Shown here piece by piece: positions 1 to 5,099 of a stretch of DNA of 6,645 nt. Position 1 is the first letter of the stretch; each line of letters begins with the position of its first letter. The notes beneath the pieces are model-generated. The model was not told the origin of the DNA. It made no database searches and was given only the letters and a program-made list of their open reading frames with translations. The DNA is taken from assembly GCA_013044465.1 (NCBI GenBank), contig JABEUL010000075.1, forward strand, positions 1 to 6,645, read 5' to 3'. The position numbers were made by a program, and so were the translations under genes. This DNA comes from Acidimicrobiales bacterium. Its GTDB lineage: Bacteria > Actinomycetota > Acidimicrobiia > Acidimicrobiales > JABEUL01.

Positions 1-148
1 CCTCATAACCTGGTCTTCTGACCCCAAACCCCACAATTTCTTCGATCCATGAATATATTTCTGACTGTTCAGGAAAATTCTCAAAATTAGGAGAGTCAGG
101 GGTGTTCCGATTGGGATGTGATTGGGACTGATCCCCTGAATTTGCCAT
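1..148 (-). CDS. N-terminal 49 codons of an unidentified protein (partial, runs off left edge)
   Basis: An open frame runs from ATG at 148-146 on the minus strand to the window edge with no stop, giving 49 codons. The protein begins MANSGDQSQSHPN, then a polar Pro/Asn/Asp-rich stretch to about residue 26, then an ordered-looking segment from about residue 30 (YSWIEEIV, then GFGVRRPGYE at 40-49). A disordered N-terminus followed by a Glu/Ile-rich helix and a G-x-R-x-P-G motif is typical of a real cytosolic protein. The G-x-R-x-x-G pattern is seen near the start of some M28-type peptidases, but this is too little to name the family. No Shine-Dalgarno lies at a useful distance. Instead TAGTAT at 160-155 stands 6 nt before the ATG, as in leaderless actinobacterial genes. 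It is divergent from the operon at 505. The start and coding status are moderately supported; the function is unknown. Confidence 0.6.
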   Translation of the reverse strand, partial: MANSGDQSQSHPNRNTPDSPNFENFPEQSEIYSWIEEIVGFGVRRPGYE

Positions 149-160
149 ATTGCAATACTA
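149..160 (-). promoter_or_regulatory. Candidate leaderless -10 box for the left-edge gene
   Basis: Reading the minus strand, TAGTAT (160-155, matching TANNNT) is followed by 6 nt and then the ATG at 148. This is the usual geometry of leaderless transcripts in Actinobacteria, with the transcription start at or next to the A of ATG. A 10-bp perfect palindrome, TATTGCAATA (148-157), overlaps the box and could be a repressor site. No clear -35 element was seen. Confidence 0.35.
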
Positions 161-309
161 CATTTCCACCAATTACATACCCCAATTGGCGCAAGGCACG
201 TCAATTAGAGCAGATTTAAGCAAGTTTTTGGCATTGCTTGACTCTTTGAGCCGAGGTGAATTTGCCATGTTTTCTGCACCCGCAAAGTTCTAACTGAACT
301 CCTTAGTTG

Positions 310-337
310 CTTTAAGTGACCGCTGCGGCACTTAGAG
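310..337. other. Strong stem-loop in the divergent intergenic region
   Basis: Arms 313-318 (TAAGTG) and 329-334 (CACTTA) pair perfectly. Inside, CCG (320-322) pairs with CGG (326-328) around a CTG triloop, leaving A319 bulged. Outside, C310/T311/T312 pair with G335/A336/G337, one of them a G-U wobble, so about 12 bp form in total. No T-run follows on either strand, so it is not a classical intrinsic terminator. It could be a leader-RNA structure, a small-RNA element or a DNA-level site. Confidence 0.5.
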
Positions 338-371
338 TCAAATTTAATCCTAAATCAATACCTCTTCTACC

Positions 372-416
372 AGGTATTTTTAATTACCTTGAGCTCCCTT
401 GCCCATTTGGAAGGAG
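372..416. other. Two weaker hairpins before the operon promoter
   Basis: AGGTA (372-376) pairs with TACCT (385-389) over an 8-nt loop. Next, CTCC-TT-CC (394-403, with C398 and G401 bulged) pairs with GGAAGGAG (409-416) over a 5-nt loop, and TATTTT follows at 417-422 on the plus strand. The second looks like a weak terminator for plus-strand RNA started further upstream, but no plus-strand gene of normal size lies before it in this window. Confidence 0.3.
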
Positions 417-420
417 TATT

Positions 421-448
421 TTGTGACGGTGTGGCAATTGTCTAGAAT
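421..448 (+). promoter_or_regulatory. Probable promoter of the five-gene operon
   Basis: TTGTGA at 421-426 is a fair -35, with 4 of 6 bases matching TTGACA. It is followed by a 16-bp spacer and TAGAAT at 443-448, a -10 with 5 of 6 bases matching TATAAT. Transcription would begin near 455, giving a leader of about 50 nt before the ATG at 505, with GAGGAG at 493-498 as ribosome binding site. An alternative -10, TAGGCT at 455-460, lies downstream of TTGTC at 438-442. Confidence 0.5.
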
Positions 449-504
449 TCTAAGTAGGCTAAAAGTGGAAAATCACAAGAATATAGTGGAGCGAGGAGAA
501 GACT

Positions 505-1056
505 ATGACACAATCACCTGAATTCCCAACCAGCGAACCGGGCTCGCTTGAGGCACAGCCGACATTTACTGGAACTGCATCTAGCGGGTTTGGACAAGAT
601 ATCTCGGATTTTACCCCACTTACCCTGCCAACTGTATCTTTAGTGACACAAACCGACACTGGTCTAGTTGAAGTTCAAGGCTTAACCCTTATTTTTGATG
701 ACGCGGGAATGACTGTGAGGAAATCGACGGGGGATTTGGTAAAGATGCTGCCGTGGGCCTCGCTTTTAGATATTACGGTCGAAGACTTTCAGCAAAATCC
801 GATTGACCCAATCGCATCGGCAGTATCGGTTGCAACTGATCGTAGGTCGCATGAGTTCAGAGTAAAAGGTGTTGGAGCTAGAGATCTGTCTGATGACATT
901 GCAAAACTCGCCAAACAATTTACTTCCAGTCAAGGAATTATTGACAACGAAGGAACTGATTTGAAAACGTTGCTTCCATGGTTAATTTTTATTGCTTCAG
1001 TTCTGGCTGGGCTGGGCATGTGGGGAGCTCACTTAGCTGGGCATCTCGCTACTTGA
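505..1056 (+). CDS. Uncharacterised tail-anchored membrane protein (183 aa)
   Basis: Not assigned to a named family. The ATG at 505 is preceded by GAGGAG (493-498) at a 6-nt spacing, a strong start. Residues 1 to about 50 are Ser/Thr/Pro/Gly-rich and probably disordered. Residues of about 53-142 look like a compact beta-rich domain ending in a helix: alternating strands (GLVEVQGLTLIFDD, then MTVRK), a conserved-looking W in MLPWASLLDI, then HEFRV and a final amphipathic helix. This layout recalls small PH-like domains, which is inference from pattern only. Residues of about 156-177 are one hydrophobic segment rich in Leu, Ile, Ala and Gly, followed by a short tail, so the domain probably faces the cytoplasm. 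There is no signal peptide. It is the first gene of the operon; the next gene starts 17 nt after its stop. A role in signalling or in docking a partner at the membrane is possible but not shown. Confidence 0.8.
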   Translation: MTQSPEFPTSEPGSLEAQPTFTGTASSGFGQDISDFTPLTLPTVSLVTQTDTGLVEVQGLTLIFDDAGMTVRKSTGDLVKMLPWASLLDITVEDFQQNPIDPIASAVSVATDRRSHEFRVKGVGARDLSDDIAKLAKQFTSSQGIIDNEGTDLKTLLPWLIFIASVLAGLGMWGAHLAGHLAT

Positions 1057-1073
1057 CCAGGAGTCCATATCTT

Positions 1074-1388
1074 ATGTCAAGCCTAGACCCGTCCTCAATT
1101 GACACATTAGAGTCGTGCAATTCTACCTGGATGTTCGATAGGCAAAATATGCAATTTAGAAGACTTCTAAAGGGTCTTGACTTAGACACAATGTCTGCTT
1201 CAACTAACTGGCGTCCCTACTTTGGGCTAGAGGTTGACGATGAAAGTGGCGCTTTTGTAATTAAGTTGAATGAACCTGGAACTCGCCTTCTAAGAGCTTG
1301 GAGGCATCAGGATCCATGCCCACAATGCGGCACTTCCAAGACAACAGAGATATCTCTCAGTGATCTAAAAGAAGCGATGGACTCATAA
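1074..1388 (+). CDS. Small uncharacterised CxxC protein (104 aa)
   Basis: The family is not named here. I place the start at ATG 1074 because AGGAG (1059-1063) lies 10 nt upstream; a longer frame opening at 978 would overlap the previous gene by 79 nt and has no support. The protein is soluble with no signal or membrane segment. Residues 17-31 (STWMFDRQ then MQFRRL) and 46-54 (WRPYFGLEV) are rich in aromatic and basic residues, and 61-76 (FVIKL then GTRLLRAW) look like a strand followed by a helix. Cys82 and Cys85 (DPCPQCG) form a single CxxC pair; Cys15 is the only other cysteine. One pair could bind a metal in a dimer or act as a redox disulfide. The stop at 1386-1388 directly abuts the GTG of the dehydrogenase gene, so the two are probably translationally coupled. 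Confidence 0.8.
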   Translation: MSSLDPSSIDTLESCNSTWMFDRQNMQFRRLLKGLDLDTMSASTNWRPYFGLEVDDESGAFVIKLNEPGTRLLRAWRHQDPCPQCGTSKTTEISLSDLKEAMDS

Positions 1389-2429
1389 GTGCGTGCCGCA
1401 GTTTTGCGCAATTCAAAATTACTAGTTGACGATTTTGAAGATCTTCATCCAACTAGTTCACAAATTTTAGTCAAACCATTGGCCTGCGGAATATGCGGCT
1501 CTGATCTTCACTTCGTAAACCACGGTCAGGAACTTTTAGATCAAGGCAAGTTACTTGAAGCTTCCCTGAGTGGACCCTCCCAGATGGATCTAACCTTAGA
1601 TAATGATGTTTTCATGGGTCATGAGTTTGCCTGCGAAGTGATAGAGCAAGGTCCAGATGCCACTGGCCTAAAAGAAGGTGACATTGTCGTATCTGTTCCA
1701 GTACTTATTTCGGGATCCAAAATCTCGCAGCTTGCATACAGCAATGAATTCCCTGGTGGCTTTTCAGACCAAATGCTTCTCTCTGCACCACTGGCGATAA
1801 AGGTTCCTGATTCGCTTTCTCCACTTGAGGCTGCAATGTGTGAACCATTGGCAGTTGGAGTACATGCGGTTGGCATAAGCGGAGCGGATGCAAGTTTTGG
1901 GGCAGTAGTTTTAGGTTGTGGACCTGTGGGGCTGGCCGTAATTAGTGCTGCAAAAGCCAGTGGAATTCACCCGATATTGGCTTCAGACTACTCTCCTTTG
2001 AGGCGTGAGCTGGCTGTCAAAATGGGTGCAGATGAAGTTGTTGATCCAAGTGAGGAATCTATTTTTGGAAGGTGGCGCAAGTTGGCGCCATCAAGGCGAG
2101 TTGCGGTATTTGAAGCCGTAGGCATTCCAGGAATGATCGATTCGGCGATGAAAGAGGCTCCGCTTGGAACCAGGATCGTGGTGGTCGGCGTATCATTAAA
2201 AAAAAAAAACATTATGCCATTTGCTGGCATAGCAAAAGAGCTCGAGATTCGATTTGCATTTGCTTACATGCCACACGAATTCGCAAACTCGTTAAATCTA
2301 TTAGCAGAGGGTAAGGTAAACATGGCCGAGGCTATTACGAAGTCGGTTACTCTAGATGAATTACCTGGAGCCTTTAGCGATCTTGCTTCGCCAATGGAAT
2401 TAGGAAAACTAATCGTTACACCGTCGTGA
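1389..2429 (+). CDS. Zinc-dependent medium-chain dehydrogenase lacking the structural-zinc lobe
   Basis: This 346-aa protein belongs to the medium-chain dehydrogenase/reductase superfamily and probably oxidises an alcohol or polyol with NAD+; the substrate is unknown. The N-terminal GroES-like domain carries the catalytic zinc ligands Cys36 (GICGSD) and His78-Glu79 (GHEF), with Glu152 (EPLAV) as a further candidate ligand. The Rossmann domain has GCGPVG at 176-181 and Asp200 at the end of the second strand, which favours NAD over NADP. The usual four-cysteine structural-zinc loop after the GHE motif is replaced by residues 102-124 (VPVLISGSK to FPGGF) without cysteines. Length is normal for the superfamily. 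The GTG start follows the previous stop without a gap, and the TGA stop overlaps the next GTG by 4 nt, which argues for one mRNA. Codons around residues 270-273 contain a run of 12 A. Confidence 0.93.
   Translation: MRAAVLRNSKLLVDDFEDLHPTSSQILVKPLACGICGSDLHFVNHGQELLDQGKLLEASLSGPSQMDLTLDNDVFMGHEFACEVIEQGPDATGLKEGDIVVSVPVLISGSKISQLAYSNEFPGGFSDQMLLSAPLAIKVPDSLSPLEAAMCEPLAVGVHAVGISGADASFGAVVLGCGPVGLAVISAAKASGIHPILASDYSPLRRELAVKMGADEVVDPSEESIFGRWRKLAPSRRVAVFEAVGIPGMIDSAMKEAPLGTRIVVVGVSLKKKNIMPFAGIAKELEIRFAFAYMPHEFANSLNLLAEGKVNMAEAITKSVTLDELPGAFSDLASPMELGKLIVTPS
2198..2209 (+). repeat. 12-A homopolymer inside the dehydrogenase gene
   Basis: Twelve consecutive A residues encode the end of Leu, three Lys and the start of Asn in the Rossmann domain. 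The frame is intact across it, because recognisable dehydrogenase sequence lies on both sides. Runs of this length are prone to replication or transcription slippage. Confidence 0.95.
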
Positions 2430-3373
2430 TTGTAAATCAATTAGAACGTGTCGCTGATCTTTTACTGTTGTTGAAAAGCAGTTCGCGGCCATTAACGCTT
2501 AAGGAAATTTCTAACTGCATTCCCCTTTACGCAGATTTTGACAGTTCAATTTCGGTATGTCGGAGGCAGTTTGAGAGAGACAAGGCTGTGCTTCGCCAAT
2601 GTGGGATAGACCTACTGATGGACCAAGTCGGCGGCAGCGAGCAGTACGCCTACCGCATAGGACCCTTGACATTCAACGACGAGTACTTTTCACTAACAGA
2701 CGATGAGAGAGAAGCGCTCAAATTAGCTTCAGTACTCGTGAATAAGTCGTTTCCTAAAAAAGATGAGGACACTAGTGCCAATGACTCATCACAGTCGCTT
2801 TTAATTGCCCTCTCCGCAGTTGCTTCTTCACCAGATCTCGGCATTATTCACCAGGCCTTGGCTGAGAAGAGAACTATTACGTTTGACTATTTAGGAGTTT
2901 CACGGTTAGTAGATCCAGGATATTTAAAGTTCAAATCTGGATACTGGTACCTGATTGCCTTTGATCGCACGAAATCGGCTACCAGGACTTTTCGTCTTGA
3001 TCGAATTGACTCAACTATTGATGTCGATGCGGCTGGAAGTGCAATCAATGTAGCTGCAATTGACTCTTCGCTAGGACGCCTTGACCATCCATGGGAGTCA
3101 AGAGAGGATCTAACTACTCAAGTCAAGATCAAATTTGATTCAATCGAAAAGGATCGGGCTATCAGAGAATTGGGCAGACCAGACAAAGTCGAGGAGGATG
3201 TAGAGGGATCGGTAACTCTTGCAATCGGAGTTTCTAATTTTTCGGCATTTTACTCATGGTTGTTTGATTTTGGAGCTCATGCAAAAGTGGTAGAGCCAAA
3301 AAGTGTAATAGATGGAATTCTGGAATGGCTTGGCGGGATTGCATCTGACGAGGTTGAAAAAGTTGCAAACTAA
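2426..3373 (+). CDS. pafB: PafB-like WYL-domain transcriptional regulator
   Basis: This 315-aa protein has the PafB layout. The N-terminal winged-helix DNA-binding domain (about 1-80) includes residues 46-53 (RRQFERDK), a typical stretch of this family, followed by LRQCGIDL and YAYRI. A linker and helical segment contain LTDDEREAL at 90-98. The WYL domain (about 140-200) has Trp174-Tyr175-Leu176 and RTFRLDRI at 187-194. A C-terminal extension (about 225-315) resembles the WCX domain. In mycobacteria PafB and PafC together activate DNA-damage genes independently of LexA; the WYL domain is thought to sense a nucleic-acid ligand. That this pair does the same is inferred from similarity and pairing. 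The GTG start gives a 4-nt overlap with the dehydrogenase stop, implying translational coupling. The proteasome genes that commonly sit upstream of pafBC are not present here. Confidence 0.82.
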   Translation: MIVNQLERVADLLLLLKSSSRPLTLKEISNCIPLYADFDSSISVCRRQFERDKAVLRQCGIDLLMDQVGGSEQYAYRIGPLTFNDEYFSLTDDEREALKLASVLVNKSFPKKDEDTSANDSSQSLLIALSAVASSPDLGIIHQALAEKRTITFDYLGVSRLVDPGYLKFKSGYWYLIAFDRTKSATRTFRLDRIDSTIDVDAAGSAINVAAIDSSLGRLDHPWESREDLTTQVKIKFDSIEKDRAIRELGRPDKVEEDVEGSVTLAIGVSNFSAFYSWLFDFGAHAKVVEPKSVIDGILEWLGGIASDEVEKVAN

Positions 3374-4355
3374 AGACACTTCCTCGAGGCTAAATGGGCT
3401 ACTGGCAATACTCGAGTGGTTAGATGCCACTGGCTCGGCCACAGTTGGTGCTATTGCTAAAAAATTTAATCTCACTCCGACCCAAGTGGTTAAAGAGTTG
3501 GAGTTGGCATCTTGCTATGGAATCCCACCATTTTCACCTGATGCACTCTTAGATATCTGGATAGATTATGGTCAAGATGAACCTCCTAAATCCGGAGAAA
3601 AGCTCTCTAGAGCAGTAGTTCATGCCACTCTTGGCCGCGAGTTTGCCTCTGATAAATCACTTTCACCCGAAGACATCTTGGCAATTGGGTTGATTTCTTC
3701 AACTTATGAATCACTCCCTGATTCGATACACTCTGATGTGTTGAAATCAGCCGTAACGAAGCTGCTCTCCAAAGTTTCACCGGATTTGGGAATTGAAATT
3801 GATCGTCCAAATTTGATCTCAGAGTTATTTGCATTTGTTGAAAGTAACTCTGTTCTGATTATTGATTACTTCTCAGCAAATAAAGATGCTCTCCGCCGAA
3901 TTGAAGTTTGGCCTCTTAAAGTAATGATGAGACAGGGTAATTGGTACTTGGATGCCGTTTTGGCCGGGTCTAGCGAACTAAGAAGATTCCGATTGGATCG
4001 AATTAGATCCTTAGAAGGTGTTGACGAAACATTTGATCCAACAAAAATTGAACCAGATGTTTTCAAAGCTATTAATGATTCTTTGGCTTTTAAGGCTGGA
4101 CCGGAGTCACTAAATGTGACCATTGAAATCCCAGGCTCAAAGAAATGGATGACTGAGGCAATCCCGGTCATTCAACTTCAGGAGTTGCCAAATGGAAATA
4201 TTCAAATTGTTATTCAGGTTGTGGGGACAGTTTGGCTAAAGAAGTTTTTGTTAAAAGTTGGTCCTGGAGTCAAAGTAATTGCACCTGAGGCCTACGTGCA
4301 GCTCCCACAGGAAAGCGCCTCAGAGATGCGTAAACTCTACGCCGCTAGTCCCTAG
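3363..4355 (+). CDS. pafC: PafC-like WYL-domain transcriptional regulator
   Basis: I choose TTG at 3363 (330 aa) because GAGG at 3350-3353 lies 9 nt upstream and the protein then begins a few residues before the conserved first helix (SSRLNGLLAILEWL), as PafC proteins do. TTG 3354 is possible; ATG 3312 would overlap pafB by 62 nt and add an unlikely leader. The N-terminal helix-turn-helix (about 8-50, AIAKKFNLTPTQVVKEL) is followed by GIPPFSPDALLDI at 53-65, matching the PafC-type motif after the DNA-binding domain. The WYL domain (about 160-220) has Trp194-Tyr195-Leu196 and RRFRLDRI at 207-214. The C-terminal WCX-like part ends in KVGPGVKVIAPE. It overlaps pafB by 11 nt, so the two are probably made in similar amounts, as expected for a heteromer. 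No tatA/tatC follows, unlike the common arrangement; a convergent terminator-like repeat and vapBC do instead. Confidence 0.82.
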   Translation: MQTKDTSSRLNGLLAILEWLDATGSATVGAIAKKFNLTPTQVVKELELASCYGIPPFSPDALLDIWIDYGQDEPPKSGEKLSRAVVHATLGREFASDKSLSPEDILAIGLISSTYESLPDSIHSDVLKSAVTKLLSKVSPDLGIEIDRPNLISELFAFVESNSVLIIDYFSANKDALRRIEVWPLKVMMRQGNWYLDAVLAGSSELRRFRLDRIRSLEGVDETFDPTKIEPDVFKAINDSLAFKAGPESLNVTIEIPGSKKWMTEAIPVIQLQELPNGNIQIVIQVVGTVWLKKFLLKVGPGVKVIAPEAYVQLPQESASEMRKLYAASP

Positions 4356-4380
4356 CTACATCTCTTGCGTCAAGCTCAAT

Positions 4381-4410
4381 TTAATCGAGAATACCCGTGT
4401 TCTCGATTAA
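4381..4410. terminator. Perfect inverted repeat between convergent genes (probable bidirectional terminator)
   Basis: TTAATCGAGAA (4381-4391) and TTCTCGATTAA (4400-4410) are perfect complements, giving an 11-bp stem around an 8-nt spacer that may add two weaker pairs. It lies 25 nt after pafC and 11 nt after the vapC stop on the other strand, so it can serve both. There is no long T-run on either side; T-less hairpins are common at actinobacterial gene ends. A protein-binding site is the alternative. Confidence 0.7.
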
Positions 4411-4421
4411 GAAAACAATAG

Positions 4422-4850
4422 TTAGTGAAGTGGATTTATCCATTTTAGCGATGGGAATCTTGCGAAATCACTGTCAGTTGTTACCCATACGCATCCAGAT
4501 TCAATAGCAAGGGCCGCTAAATACGCATCTGGAATCAAGTTGCCCGTAGCTTGGCTTTTCTTGCACAGATTCATAAAAATGTCCCAATGTCTATCACCTG
4601 GTTTTACCAAAATGCAGTTGGGTCGGCTTACAAGCGAATCAATAAATTCAATGGCCACTTCTTGCGGAGTCGGCGTCTTGAAGATTCTACGATGGGTGAC
4701 TATTCTTAGGAATCCACTTAAAACGATCTCTGAAAGCGCCCACGGTCCCTCTTTATTAGTTTCATTCTCCAACCACTTTCTTAGCTCAGGATTTCGATCA
4801 CTATCGAGTCTGTGAGCATGAACAAGTATGTTCACATCAAGAAGGTTCAT
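4422..4850 (-). CDS. vapC: VapC family PIN-domain ribonuclease toxin
   Basis: This 142-aa protein (family usual about 130-145) is a PIN-domain endoribonuclease, the toxin of a type II pair that in known members cuts tRNA or rRNA. The four acidic positions that hold the metal are visible: Asp5 (LLDVNILV), Glu41 (WALSEIV), Asp108 (IPDAYLAALA) and Asp126 with Asp128 nearby (TTDSDFARF). The C-terminus SLKWINPLH is typical of this subgroup. The start is ATG 4850, not the in-frame ATG 21 nt upstream, because MNLLDVN puts the first catalytic Asp at the usual position 5. The gene overlaps the end of vapB by 14 nt. All key residues are present, so the toxin is predicted to be active. Confidence 0.92.
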   Translation of the reverse strand: MNLLDVNILVHAHRLDSDRNPELRKWLENETNKEGPWALSEIVLSGFLRIVTHRRIFKTPTPQEVAIEFIDSLVSRPNCILVKPGDRHWDIFMNLCKKSQATGNLIPDAYLAALAIESGCVWVTTDSDFARFPSLKWINPLH

Positions 4851-5085
4851 TAGGTCCGTCCAACAAGTCATTTAACGAGCTACCGCTATCGAGATCAATT
4901 CCCGGATATAGACCGTCACCATCAAAAGTCACAAGTTCGAAATCATTAGGAGTTGAATTTGGCTGCTTACCAACGGAGTATTCAAGCCGCTCTTCAATGA
5001 CCGTTGTAATGGTGGTTCCCCTTCGCGCCGCTTCCTCCTTAATACTCCGATAAAGGGAATCCTTCATATTTATGGTTGTACGCAT
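4837..5085 (-). CDS. vapB: VapB family antitoxin (ribbon-helix-helix)
   Basis: This 82-aa protein neutralises VapC and represses its own promoter in known systems. Residues 1-40 form a ribbon-helix-helix DNA-binding domain: the MRTTINM strand, helix DSLYRSIKEEAARRG, then TTITTVIEERLEY. The C-terminal tail (about 50-78: FELVTFDGDGLYPGIDLD, then LNDLLDG) is the toxin-binding segment, with the Gly-rich G-L-x-P-G-I/V-D-L-D motif common in actinobacterial VapB. I prefer ATG 5085 over ATG 5097 because antitoxins of this kind begin MRTT and because TATGAT sits 7 nt upstream, suggesting a leaderless mRNA. No Shine-Dalgarno is evident for either start. The 14-nt overlap with vapC couples their translation. 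Confidence 0.9.
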   Translation of the reverse strand: MRTTINMKDSLYRSIKEEAARRGTTITTVIEERLEYSVGKQPNSTPNDFELVTFDGDGLYPGIDLDSGSSLNDLLDGPNEPS

Positions 5086-5099
5086 ATGCTTAATCATAT
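5084..5099 (-). promoter_or_regulatory. Candidate vapBC -10 box and VapB operator palindrome
   Basis: On the minus strand ATATGATTAAGCATAT is a 16-bp palindrome with one mismatched pair. It contains TATGAT (5098-5093), a good TANNNT -10 box, and ends at the vapB ATG (5085). This fits a leaderless promoter that the VapB ribbon-helix-helix domain could block. CTGACA at 5126-5121 is a -35-like hexamer, but the 22-bp spacing is too long to trust. Confidence 0.5.

Noticed and set aside
149..504. tRNA or CRISPR content in the divergent intergenic region
   Set aside because: No cloverleaf and no regularly spaced repeats; the 12-bp repeat occurs only twice.
978..1073. Longer start for the CxxC protein gene
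   Set aside because: It overlaps the upstream gene by 79 nt, and the extra residues come from the out-of-frame membrane-segment codons; ATG 1074 has AGGAG 10 nt upstream.
3607..4171. Minus-strand open frames inside pafC
   Set aside because: They lie opposite a clearly recognisable WYL protein, show no domain pattern and have no promoter; they are shadows.
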